A stretch of 64,000 nt of DNA from JAVVVD01 sp036652795 (GTDB taxonomy: Bacteria > Bacillota > Clostridia > Christensenellales > CAG-138): positions 1 to 64,000 of the forward strand of contig JAVVVD010000007.1 in assembly GCA_036652795.1 (NCBI GenBank), written 5' to 3'. Below, one piece after another: positions 15,124 through 23,357 of this stretch. The position numbers were made by a program, and so were the translations under genes. The notes under the pieces are model-generated. The model was not told the DNA's origin. It was given only the letters and a program-made list of their open reading frames with translations, and ran no database searches. Position 1 is the stretch's first letter; each line of letters begins with the position of its first letter.

Positions 15124-17400
15124 CTATATGCGGCATGCAAGCGAGTATGCCGCACGCGTCGCCTCAAGCACCCTTCCGGCCGAGAAGCTATCGCCAATGT
15201 TATACAGCTCGTCAGCTATGTGCCTCTTTTGTGCCTCAAAGAACATCGAATCATCCGGTCTACCGCCCAGCGCCAACACCACAAGATCCGCATTCAGTTC
15301 CGCGTTGCGTGTTTCGCCGCCTATTTTTTTAGCAAACGGGTTCTCAATATTTTTAGGCAATATCGGCTGCCATGTATTGTAAGGATCTGGCACGCCCGCA
15401 GATACGTTCTGCGTTACCTTCACCTTGCCCGTATCAAAGCCTGTTACCTTTGCACAGTTTAGCAGCGTTACGTCCGCCTTGCGCATATAGTGGATAAGAT
15501 GACCGCGGTTAGCTGTGCATACGCCATCCATTATGTAGGGAAGCATCTCCACCACAGTAACCTGCTTGCCGTGTTCATACGCAAGGTAATACGCTGTTTC
15601 GCAGCCAACAACTCCGCCACCCACTATCACAACATTCTTTCCATCCCCTATAAGGGATGGATTGAGCAAAAGCTCTGTTGCCTGAATGCATCTCACCCTA
15701 TCCGCACCATCGAATTTGGGCGCGGCTTCGCGCGTGCCTGTGGCAAAAATTATACTGTCAAATTTATCTTTTTCAAGCTCGCCCACATCTACCCTTGTGT
15801 CAAGATGCAGCTTTATATCATATTGTTTAATGGCGTTGTCCAGCGTACGTTCCAGATACAGCCTATAGTTATCAAGATCATACTTGACCCTTGGCACGCT
15901 GCCCGCTATTATCTTGCCGCCAATGCACTTGCCATCCTCGAATATCTCAACCCTATGGCCGCGCTTTGCAGCAACAATAGCTGCCATCACGCCACCAGGT
16001 CCTGCGCCCACCACGGCAATTTTTTTCTTTATATCTACCTGCGGCAATTGTTCCGCCATCACATCCTCAAAGCCCGTGCGTGGATTGACCGCGCACTGCG
16101 GATGCCCGCCATCCACAAACTCGTTTATGCAGCCCTCCTGACAGCCTATGCAGGGGCGTATCTCACCCACCCTGCCGGAAAACGCCTTGTTGGGCCATTC
16201 CGGATCTGCCAACAGAGGCCTGCCTAGCATAATCATGTCGCACATATTGCTGCGCAGCGCCTTTTCAGCAAGATCAGGATATCCCAGCTTGCCTACCGCC
16301 ACCACAGGCACCTCGATGCCGGCGTTGGACTTTATTGCTTTTAGCTTGAAGTGATCCTTTGCAAGCTTGGCCACATCCAGGAAGCAGCCGGCCGGCATAC
16401 CCGCCGGCGGATGCGGCAGCCACCAGTTATCGTAGCAGCCAAGATCCACATCAAAAATATCTACGCCCGCCTTAACAAGATTTTCCATATATTCCAACGT
16501 ATCCTGCATGGTTCGGCCGTTTTTAAATTTTTTGAGGGCGGGTACGCTCATCCCCTTTTCGCCGTATGTTTCATTGAGCGCCAACGATAGGTCTATGCGG
16601 TACATTATCGGATAATCAGGGCCTACCCTTATGCGCATCTGTTTTACAATATCAATACCAAAGCGCTGCCACTTAGCGTATTTGCCAAGCTTCCGCCTGT
16701 TGAACGCGGGATTTGTGAGCTGCTCCAGCAGATACCCCTCATGCCCATGAAGATATACACCGTCCAAGCCTGCGGCCTTAGCATCGGCGCTTGCCTGCCC
16801 TGCGTTTTTGATTATATGCTTAAGTTGGCCGTCAGAAAGTCTCCAGCACGGAACCTGCGGTATGTAGAAGTTGGGGTTGAATGAGGCGGACATGGGGAAT
16901 TTCATCTCGTTTACAAGGCACTGTGGATTTCCCACCCTGCCCAGGCCCGGCGTAAGCTGTACGAATATCTTTGTGCCATAGCAATGCACGCCCTGTGCAA
17001 GATCGCGCCAGCCCGAAAACACCGTGCGGCTGCGGTCTATCCGGGGAAAGTACGAAAGATGCCCCATCTCGGTTACAGAATTGTCTATACCATGGCTTAT
17101 GGGTATAAGGCCTGTGGTGATAAGACCCACACCGCCCTTTGCGCGCGCAAAGAAGTATTGCAGCATCTTATCGTTGGGGCGCCCCGTTTCCTCGCACATG
17201 TCTATATTGCCCATAGGCGCCATTACAAGGCGGTTTTTGATCGTGGTGCGGTTGACCTGTATTGGCGAAAACATCGCGTCATACGGGTACAACTCCTGCG
17301 TAAAGCGGGCCACGCCGCCAGCGCAGTTATCTTTTTTACCATCCTGACACCATGCGCCAAAACTATCCACCAGCGATTGTACCTTTGGATCGATCTTCAA
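15124..17400 (-). CDS. Fe-S flavoenzyme of the Old Yellow Enzyme / 2,4-dienoyl-CoA reductase family
   Basis: A multidomain NAD(P)H-dependent ene-reductase-like protein of about 758 residues. First, a TIM barrel binding FMN (N-R-L-V-M-A-P-M near 60, the active-site segment Y-L-H-G-H-E-G-Y near 220). Second, a 4Fe-4S motif C-x2-C-x3-C-x11-C (about residues 417-436). Third, a dinucleotide-binding domain with GAGPGG near 467 and a second GGGVVG. Relatives include 2-enoate reductase, dienoyl-CoA reductase and BaiCD/BaiH-type enzymes. About 45 extra N-terminal residues precede the barrel. I prefer TTG 17400 (GGAGG eight bases upstream) over TTG 17406. Its pairing with aconitase X suggests it reduces the double bond made by that dehydratase. 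Confidence 0.87.
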   Translation of the reverse strand: MKIDPKVQSLVDSFGAWCQDGKKDNCAGGVARFTQELYPYDAMFSPIQVNRTTIKNRLVMAPMGNIDMCEETGRPNDKMLQYFFARAKGGVGLITTGLIPISHGIDNSVTEMGHLSYFPRIDRSRTVFSGWRDLAQGVHCYGTKIFVQLTPGLGRVGNPQCLVNEMKFPMSASFNPNFYIPQVPCWRLSDGQLKHIIKNAGQASADAKAAGLDGVYLHGHEGYLLEQLTNPAFNRRKLGKYAKWQRFGIDIVKQMRIRVGPDYPIMYRIDLSLALNETYGEKGMSVPALKKFKNGRTMQDTLEYMENLVKAGVDIFDVDLGCYDNWWLPHPPAGMPAGCFLDVAKLAKDHFKLKAIKSNAGIEVPVVAVGKLGYPDLAEKALRSNMCDMIMLGRPLLADPEWPNKAFSGRVGEIRPCIGCQEGCINEFVDGGHPQCAVNPRTGFEDVMAEQLPQVDIKKKIAVVGAGPGGVMAAIVAAKRGHRVEIFEDGKCIGGKIIAGSVPRVKYDLDNYRLYLERTLDNAIKQYDIKLHLDTRVDVGELEKDKFDSIIFATGTREAAPKFDGADRVRCIQATELLLNPSLIGDGKNVVIVGGGVVGCETAYYLAYEHGKQVTVVEMLPYIMDGVCTANRGHLIHYMRKADVTLLNCAKVTGFDTGKVKVTQNVSAGVPDPYNTWQPILPKNIENPFAKKIGGETRNAELNADLVVLALGGRPDDSMFFEAQKRHIADELYNIGDSFSAGRVLEATRAAYSLACRI

Positions 17401-17455
17401 TTTCAATTCCTCCTTGCGTTATTTTGATATAGGCAAAATTGCTAACCCACGATTT

Positions 17456-18178
17456 CTATGCTGACACACAATCCATAACACCATAGAATATCAGGTCTCC
17501 AGCAATGCCCTCGCCACTATATATGGTCAGCTGCACACGCCCATCCGGCAGCAGCAATAACGAATATGGCATCCCCTGCGCATCAGTCACTGCGCTTTGC
17601 TTATCTCCTGTGGCGGCATCGTTTAAAAATCCGCCCGTCCTAAAGTCCACAAGCATATCAATATCTCCCTCAGGCAGGTCTATGCTATCGCCAAAGCACA
17701 TGGCTTTGCCATCTATGAGCGGTTCAAGCACAGACAATTCATCGCGGGTGCTGTTTACAAAGTCCATCATTGCCTGGCGCTCGTATGGAATAAGCTCCAT
17801 CGCAAGCGCGCTGTTGCTTGCCGTTGCGCTAAAATCAAGGTCTTTTTCGCCCAGCGAAGTCAACAGCTCGCCAATCCGCCCCGAATCCACAGAAAAATCC
17901 ATAGTTATCCCGCCAGAGTAGCTGCCTATCGGCTCTTTCCCCGCCACAGTGGATAAAACCGCATGGCATTGTGCGCTGATTATCACGCCCATGCTTTCCG
18001 CTACGCAATCATCATCTATTGTTATTGTCCACACATTTTTAGGTTCGATCTCAAGCAGTGCTTCCTCTATGCCCTGCTTTATTTCATCCTGCATTACGCT
18101 TATTACCTCCGTACTCCTACATGCGGTAAGCATACATGTAGATATACAGCACAGCAGTATAGCAAGCGCCTTCTTCAT
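17456..18178 (-). CDS. Lipoprotein of unknown function
   Basis: A 240-residue protein with a typical lipoprotein signal: MKK, a hydrophobic core and lipobox LTAC (Cys20). The rest is acidic, with many short strands, and I do not recognise a family. No catalytic motif is evident. GGGAG lies before the ATG. The gene lies 49 bases upstream of the flavoenzyme gene with no terminator seen between them, so it could be co-transcribed, although no functional link is apparent. Confidence 0.65.
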   Translation of the reverse strand: MKKALAILLCCISTCMLTACRSTEVISVMQDEIKQGIEEALLEIEPKNVWTITIDDDCVAESMGVIISAQCHAVLSTVAGKEPIGSYSGGITMDFSVDSGRIGELLTSLGEKDLDFSATASNSALAMELIPYERQAMMDFVNSTRDELSVLEPLIDGKAMCFGDSIDLPEGDIDMLVDFRTGGFLNDAATGDKQSAVTDAQGMPYSLLLLPDGRVQLTIYSGEGIAGDLIFYGVMDCVSA

Positions 18179-18249
18179 TGCTTTTCTCCCATCCTAAAAA
18201 TGTATCCTGTTTGTTATCGTCATAGCAGTTGGACGAATCGTTGTTAGCT

Positions 18250-18612
18250 TCAATAGCTGCTGCCGGCTAGCTCTGCCATACTGACCGCAGCCGCGCTAAA
18301 GAACACGATAAATATGATTGAAATCACAACCCCAATCGCCATGATTATCAGCATTGCGCGCGAAAGGTTTATCTTGTTCTTATTTTCGCAGCCTCCGCAT
18401 GCCCAAACTATCGTAAGTATAAAGCCTGCTATAGGCAGCCCCATCAGCAGCAGCGTTCCAAGGTATGATCCCAAGCTCATAACCGTATTCTGATTCGGCT
18501 GCTGAGCAGGGGCATATGCGGGCGCTGTCTTAGCTTCTGCGGCTGCGCCGCATTGTGGGCAGAAGGATACACCATCCTCCATTTGTGTTCCGCATTTTTT
18601 ACAATAAGTCAT
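18250..18612 (-). CDS. Zinc-ribbon membrane protein
   Basis: A 120-residue protein. Its N-terminus is a zinc ribbon (YCKKCGTQM...FCPQCGAAAE, two C-x2-C knuckles), followed by an Ala/Pro/Gln linker and two to three hydrophobic helices (about 48-70 and 86-112) with a second CGGCEN motif in the loop. Such zinc_ribbon_2/DUF-type proteins are common in Clostridia and of unknown role. AGGAGG lies six bases before the ATG, and a TGTGA-N6-TCACA palindrome directly abuts this site (18625-18640). Confidence 0.75.
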   Translation of the reverse strand: MTYCKKCGTQMEDGVSFCPQCGAAAEAKTAPAYAPAQQPNQNTVMSLGSYLGTLLLMGLPIAGFILTIVWACGGCENKNKINLSRAMLIIMAIGVVISIIFIVFFSAAAVSMAELAGSSY

Positions 18613-18624
18613 ACATTACCTCCT

Positions 18625-18640
18625 TGTGAAATGATTCACA
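18625..18640. promoter_or_regulatory. TGTGA-N6-TCACA palindrome next to the ribosome site
   Basis: TGTGAAATGATTCACA is a perfect 6+6 inverted repeat matching the Crp/Fnr-type consensus TGTGA-N6-TCACA. It sits between the upstream A/T-rich promoter region and the AGGAGG of the zinc-ribbon gene. In RNA it would be a short hairpin beside the ribosome site. It may be a repressor site, an RNA element or chance. Confidence 0.35.
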
Positions 18641-18704
18641 TAATATGTTATAGTATAAAGCTTTGCGTCAAAAAATGCCATAGTATTGTTTTTTCGTATA
18701 TCGC

Positions 18705-18728
18705 AGAAGCACCCATACGGGTGCTTCT
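18705..18728 (-). terminator. Terminator after the acyl-CoA ligase gene
   Basis: A 10-bp perfect stem AGAAGCACCC/GGGTGCTTCT with loop ATAC lies 16 bases downstream of the ligase stop. The T run on the minus strand is poor. Confidence 0.6.
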
Positions 18729-18743
18729 TTAAACTATAATATG

Positions 18744-20456
18744 CTATTTCGTCATAACGGTCTTGGCAAGCTCATCTTCCTCAAGTATACGGTATGCTAC
18801 CTTACCAACAAGCGTTTTTGGCAACTGCTCGCGGAATTCTATATCGTATGGCAATGCATACTTCGCCACATGCTTGCGGCAATACTCCATCAGCTCACCC
18901 CGCACCTGATCTGAAGGGGCGATACCCGGCTTTAGCATTATAAATGCCTTTACCTTTTGCACTTTATATGGATCAGGAACGCCTATAACGCAGCTCATAT
19001 GCACATATTCATGCGCGTCCAGCACGTTTTCCATCTGGGACGGATACACGTTATAGCCACTTGTCACTATCATCCTCTTTATGCGTTGGCGGAAATAGAT
19101 AAAGCCGTCCTCATCCATAAAGCCAAGGTCACCCGTATGCACCCATGTTACGCCATCCTCGTGAGTTTTAAGCGTGTTTGCGGTTTCCTCCGGCTGGTTT
19201 ACGTATTCCAGCATCACCGTTGGCCCGGCAAGGCAAATTTCACCCTCCTCGCGGTAGGGAAGTTCCTGCTGCGTGCCCGGCTTTACTATCTTGTAGTACG
19301 TATCCGGAAATGGCAGACCTATGCTGCCCTCGCGGCTCATATGCATTGGGGTGAGGCAGCTTGCCGTCACACATTCCGTTGTTCCGTAGCCCTCGCGCAC
19401 CTCTATGCTTGCGTTATGCGCTTTAAGGAACTTATCAAAGCGCTTTTTAAGCTCCACGCTCAGTGAATCGCCGCCCGAAAACACACCCTTAAGGCAAGCT
19501 AAATCCACGCCCTCCATTGTTGGTATACGCAGCAGTGCCTCATACAGGGTGGGAACGCCCGCGATAAAGTTGGGCTGGTGTTTTTTGAGCAGCCCTGCAT
19601 AGCTTTCCGCGGTGAATCGCGGTATGAGTATGCATCTGCCGCCCGACACCAGCATTGAGTGTATGCTCACGCCAAGCCCGAAGCCATGGAACATTGGCAT
19701 TATTGCCAACATTTTATCCCCTGGCCTAAACATGGTGTTTGTTGCAATTATCTGCGCGCCCAGCGCGTTGAAGTTGAGGTTTGTAAGCAGTATGCCCTTG
19801 GTCGTTCCTGTGGTTCCGCCGCTGTAAAGTATGACGGCAGGATCATTTGCAAAGCGCGGCACAATATAGTCCGTAACCTCGTCGCCCAATTTAAGGAAAT
19901 CGCGCCACAGCACCACATCCGCATCCGGGGGCAGCTTTTTAATCTTGCGCCCTTGCGTGAGCATATAGCCGGCCTTCACCAAAGGGGAAAGCGCATCCTT
20001 TATACTGGTGATTATAAGCTTGGGCAGTTGAACGCTTTTGCGCACAGCTTCGAATTTATAGTAGAACTGATCCAGCGTAATCGCCGCAACACTTTCGGAG
20101 TCTTTTAGATAAAACGCTATCTCCGCCTCTGCGGAAAGCGGGTGTACCATATTGGCAATGCCGCCCACCAGATTGACCGCATAAAACATGCTTATGGTCT
20201 GCGGCGCGTTTGGCATGCATATCGTAACCTTATCGCCCGGCTTTATACCCATTGCTTTGAGCGATTTTGCACAGCTGTGTATATCGCTTACAGCTTGCTT
20301 GTATGTGGTGGGTTTACCCATGAAATCATAGGCGACATAATCGGGATATCGCTTTGCAATATCCTCAAGTGCGTTCATCATACTGCCTGTATGGTAGGTT
20401 AGGTGCGCTTCGACTTCGCCATAATTTTTTAGCCATGGCATTTTAATTTCACTCAT
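18744..20456 (-). CDS. Acyl-CoA synthetase (AMP-forming, long-chain fatty-acid CoA ligase-like)
   Basis: A 570-residue ANL-superfamily enzyme that activates a carboxylic acid as acyl-AMP and then acyl-CoA. Motifs: P-loop Y-S-G-G-T-T-G-T-T-K-G near residue 210, A5 motif E-G-Y-G-T-T-E-C, A7 H-T-G-D-L-G and A8 R-I-K-R-M-I-V-T-S-G-Y-N-V-Y-P. The catalytic Lys is in V-G-K-V-A-Y near the C-terminus. The ATG overlaps the end of the upstream E2-like gene by eight bases, with GGAGG upstream, so the two proteins are made together and probably work together. Confidence 0.88.
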   Translation of the reverse strand: MSEIKMPWLKNYGEVEAHLTYHTGSMMNALEDIAKRYPDYVAYDFMGKPTTYKQAVSDIHSCAKSLKAMGIKPGDKVTICMPNAPQTISMFYAVNLVGGIANMVHPLSAEAEIAFYLKDSESVAAITLDQFYYKFEAVRKSVQLPKLIITSIKDALSPLVKAGYMLTQGRKIKKLPPDADVVLWRDFLKLGDEVTDYIVPRFANDPAVILYSGGTTGTTKGILLTNLNFNALGAQIIATNTMFRPGDKMLAIMPMFHGFGLGVSIHSMLVSGGRCILIPRFTAESYAGLLKKHQPNFIAGVPTLYEALLRIPTMEGVDLACLKGVFSGGDSLSVELKKRFDKFLKAHNASIEVREGYGTTECVTASCLTPMHMSREGSIGLPFPDTYYKIVKPGTQQELPYREEGEICLAGPTVMLEYVNQPEETANTLKTHEDGVTWVHTGDLGFMDEDGFIYFRQRIKRMIVTSGYNVYPSQMENVLDAHEYVHMSCVIGVPDPYKVQKVKAFIMLKPGIAPSDQVRGELMEYCRKHVAKYALPYDIEFREQLPKTLVGKVAYRILEEDELAKTVMTK

Positions 20457-21324
20457 ATTCGACCTCCGTATTCGCAGATAGTTCCAACAATTCCGGGTTT
20501 TGCAGCAGATGCTTGAAAAGCGCTATTGAGCGGGAATAGTAATAACCATCCGCGATGCGCTCATCCAGCGTAAAGCCCATCTCCAGCACGGAATGCATTG
20601 TGTAATTGCCGGATTCGTCGAATACGGGCGCCATATGTTTTTTGCCTATAACCAGAAACAAGGAGTTGGTTCCCCAATTGTTGAGGTGATGATAGCCGGC
20701 ATTCAGCTTGATCGAACCAAGGTTAGATATGAATATCGTTGCATAATTAGGGTCCGTTTTAACAAGCGAAAGCGGCACACGGCCGTAATAGTCCAGCCTG
20801 TGCAATATACCTATAACTATATGAAGTACCCATCTGGGGAGTTTGCCCAGCATGTCCATGCCGGCGGTGGAGTTGTCCAATGCATCGCTGCGGCAGTTGT
20901 GGATCTCACTCATGATCCTATCATGCACGGAATCAATCGTGCAATCCGGTTCGTAGGAGATATACGCCAATGCCTCGTGCGAATTATCCTTGAATTCTTT
21001 TTTGACTACGAATGACGTTGTCAGCTCATTGCGTCTGTACATCCTGTTGCCCTGTATGAAGTAATTGAGCTTTGGTCGCAGTATAACGGTTTTTACGATG
21101 GCAGCCACCACAACGTGAAACAATTTATACTCGTATTCCGGCGCCATCGCATTCTTCTTTGCTAGGTAGGCTTCTAGATTTGTAAGGTCTATTCGCTCCT
21201 GTACAAAGGCTTCATTATCGGCTCTATCAGGCATCAGATACGGCGTAAACACATGGAGTGCATCCAGGTCCCTAAGCCAGTACCCGTCCTTGCGGTCGCC
21301 GATTCGCCGCTTATTGGTTTCCAT
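20449..21324 (-). CDS. E2/CAT-like acyltransferase-fold protein lacking the catalytic His
   Basis: A 291-residue protein with the chloramphenicol-acetyltransferase/dihydrolipoyl-acyltransferase fold. The family's C-terminal D-H-x-x-x-D-G motif is present as D-E-R-I-A-D-G near residue 255: the general-base His is Glu, while the structural Asp-Gly remains. Other family parts fit (F-H-V-V-V-A-A-I-V-K-T near 70, I-S-N-L-G-S, a beta-rich C-terminus). There is no lipoyl or subunit-binding domain, so it is not a dehydrogenase E2. I chose ATG 21324 (GGAGG 11 bases upstream) over TTG 21342, which overlaps that site. It starts a two-gene operon with the acyl-CoA ligase behind a strong promoter (21382-21410). 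Confidence 0.75.
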   Translation of the reverse strand: METNKRRIGDRKDGYWLRDLDALHVFTPYLMPDRADNEAFVQERIDLTNLEAYLAKKNAMAPEYEYKLFHVVVAAIVKTVILRPKLNYFIQGNRMYRRNELTTSFVVKKEFKDNSHEALAYISYEPDCTIDSVHDRIMSEIHNCRSDALDNSTAGMDMLGKLPRWVLHIVIGILHRLDYYGRVPLSLVKTDPNYATIFISNLGSIKLNAGYHHLNNWGTNSLFLVIGKKHMAPVFDESGNYTMHSVLEMGFTLDERIADGYYYSRSIALFKHLLQNPELLELSANTEVEYE

Positions 21325-21381
21325 TTGATAAAAGTCCTCCAAAATTATGAAATAATTGTGAATAAATATATAATATGTCTT

Positions 21382-21410
21382 ATTATAGCCTAAAATGGTT
21401 TAAATTGCAA
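21382..21410 (-). promoter_or_regulatory. Promoter of the E2-like/acyl-CoA ligase operon
   Basis: TTGCAA (21410-21405), 17 bases, TATAAT (21387-21382) on the minus strand, about 60 bases before the ATG. Confidence 0.8.
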
Positions 21411-21412
21411 CG

Positions 21413-21453
21413 CAAAGCGCCGCCGCCCAGTTACTCTGGGCGGCGGCGCTTTG
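21413..21453 (-). terminator. Strong hairpin after dnaB
   Basis: An 18-bp perfect GC-rich stem starting CAAAGCGCCGCC with loop AGTAA on the minus strand. It ends about 50 bases beyond the dnaB stop and abuts the -35 box of the next promoter. The following T run is weak. Confidence 0.75.
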
Positions 21454-21503
21454 TTATAATACTTGTTAATATATTTTATCTCAAGGCTTTGCGCTTCTAC
21501 ACG

Positions 21504-22826
21504 TTATTCCTCTCTGTCGGTTCGGTTGGCGAACTTGGCGAAGTTCTCTACCCAGGCAACCTCCACGGTTCCAGTTGGTCCGTTTCTATGCTTTGCAACT
21601 ATTATCTCCGTTGTATTATCCGCCTCTGTATCGTATACCGCTTGACGGTACAGCAACATTATAACGTCTGCATCCTGCTCTATTGCGCCACTCTCGCGCA
21701 GATCGCTCATCATTGGATGGTGATCCTGCCTGGTTTCGGGTCCACGCGAAAGCTGACTTAGCAAAACTATAGGCACCTGAAGCTCACGCGCAAGTATCTT
21801 GAGCGAGCGAGTTACCTCGCCTATCTCCGTTACACGGTTCTCGCCGCGGCCCGCCGTCTGCATAAGCTGCAAATAATCTATCACCACAATATCCAGCCCT
21901 GCGCGCGATTTCAGCCTGCGGCATTTGCTGCGTATCTCGCCCACGCCAATGCCGCCCGTATCATCGATATATATGTTTGCCCGCGAGAGCGGATCCGTTT
22001 TTTCCGCAATGCGCAGCAGCTCCGCATCGGATACGGTTCCGGTCTTTATTTTCTGCATATCCACCTCGGATTCAGCGCATAGCAATCGCGTTACAAGCTG
22101 CTCGCGCGGCATTTCAAGGCTAAATATGCATATTGTCTTTTGTGCATATATGGCAGCATACTGTGCTATGCCCAATGCAAAGGCAGTTTTTCCCATTGAG
22201 GGGCGGCCTGCGATTATTACAAGGTCGCTCTTTTGCAATCCGCTTGTCAGCTTATCAAGGTCAATGAAGCCCGTTGGCACACCCGTTATTGCGCCCTTTA
22301 GCTTCATCAATTCGCCTATGCGCTCGTAGCTTTCAGCCACGGTTTCTGATATATGGCGCATCGCATCCTGCGATTTTTTCATTGAGATGTTGAATATGGC
22401 GCGCTCCGCATCATCCATCATCACATCTATCGCCTTCTCGCCCACCATTGCATCCTGCGCTATTTCACCGCCGGCATGCACCAGCCTGCGCATTATACTG
22501 CGCTCCTCCACTATGCGGATATAGTGCGAAATATTGGCCGCGCTTGGCGTAAACAATGAAAGCTCGGTTATGTACACTACCGACCCTACCTGTTCCAGTT
22601 TGCCGGCACGCGAAAGCGCATCTGTTACCGTAACAGAGTCCACCGCCTCGCCATTTATGTTCAGTTTTGCCATGACTGCAAATATATCCTGGTGCGCGGG
22701 CACATAGAAGTCCTCGCTCTTTAGCGTTTCACAGGCGGCTTCCACCGCATCACGCGAGAGCAACATGCTGCCCAGCACAGATTTTTCGGCCTCAATACTC
22801 TGTGGCAATGATCTGGCCTGTTCCAT
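21504..22826 (-). CDS. dnaB: Replicative DNA helicase
   Basis: The hexameric 5'-3' helicase that unwinds DNA at the replication fork. It has the N-terminal primase-interacting domain (SIEAEKSVLGSML) and a RecA-like C-terminal domain with Walker A G-R-P-S-M-G-K-T near residue 208, Walker B-type I-V-V-I-D-Y-L-Q-L-M and the S-Q-L-S-R motif. At 440 residues it has the normal length and no intein. It ends the yybS-gdpP-rplI-dnaB run, a gene order conserved in Firmicutes. Confidence 0.97.
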   Translation of the reverse strand: MEQARSLPQSIEAEKSVLGSMLLSRDAVEAACETLKSEDFYVPAHQDIFAVMAKLNINGEAVDSVTVTDALSRAGKLEQVGSVVYITELSLFTPSAANISHYIRIVEERSIMRRLVHAGGEIAQDAMVGEKAIDVMMDDAERAIFNISMKKSQDAMRHISETVAESYERIGELMKLKGAITGVPTGFIDLDKLTSGLQKSDLVIIAGRPSMGKTAFALGIAQYAAIYAQKTICIFSLEMPREQLVTRLLCAESEVDMQKIKTGTVSDAELLRIAEKTDPLSRANIYIDDTGGIGVGEIRSKCRRLKSRAGLDIVVIDYLQLMQTAGRGENRVTEIGEVTRSLKILARELQVPIVLLSQLSRGPETRQDHHPMMSDLRESGAIEQDADVIMLLYRQAVYDTEADNTTEIIVAKHRNGPTGTVEVAWVENFAKFANRTDREE

Positions 22827-22910
22827 ATGGTATCTCCCAACTTATCGCTTTGCCGTCTAAACTCTGCATACGCAATATTCAATTTGCAAGTAATATCTAT
22901 ATATCGCGCG

Positions 22911-23357
22911 TTATAGGGGGATTACCTCCACCTTGAACTTCGCATCCGTACGTTCGTACATATGGGCTGTTACCTCAATCATACCCAACGACTTGATTGG
23001 CTCATCCAAGCGTATTTTCTTTTTATCCACCTCTATGCCATACTGGCACTTTAGCCCCTCGGCTATCTCGTTGGCGCCGATTGAGCCAAACAACTTGCCA
23101 TTTGCGCCTGCCTTGGCCACGATCTTCACCGTTAGCCCACTCATATCGCTGGCTAGCTTTTCCGCATTATCGCGCGCCACCTTAAGCTGATGCTGCTTAG
23201 CGGACAACTTTATGTTGGCTGCGTTGATGTTGTTGGCGTCCGCCGGTGCAGCCATCCCTTTAGGGATAAGGAAGTTATGTGCATAACCATCGCTAACAGT
23301 AACCACCTGACCTGTCTTTCCCGTTCCCTTCACATCCTGCAAGAGTAATAATTTCAT
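22911..23357 (-). CDS. rplI: 50S ribosomal protein L9
   Basis: A 148-residue ribosomal protein that binds 23S rRNA at the base of the L1 stalk. It has the N-terminal signature M-K-L-L-L-L-Q-D-V-K-G...G-Y-A-H-N-F-L-I-P-K-G-M-A, the long connecting helix, and the C-terminal domain with L-F-G-S-I. It overlaps the gdpP stop codon by four bases (ATGA), with AAGGAG upstream. Confidence 0.97.
   Translation of the reverse strand: MKLLLLQDVKGTGKTGQVVTVSDGYAHNFLIPKGMAAPADANNINAANIKLSAKQHQLKVARDNAEKLASDMSGLTVKIVAKAGANGKLFGSIGANEIAEGLKCQYGIEVDKKKIRLDEPIKSLGMIEVTAHMYERTDAKFKVEVIPL

Noticed and set aside
15490..16227. 245-codon open frame on the plus strand
   Set aside because: Antisense to the Fe-S flavoenzyme; Cys/His-rich, as expected from reverse reading of this GC-biased gene, and without a start signal.
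20449..21324. Chloramphenicol acetyltransferase resistance gene
   Set aside because: The fold is similar but the catalytic His-containing motif is altered, and the gene is coupled to an acyl-CoA ligase, not to a resistance or mobile context.
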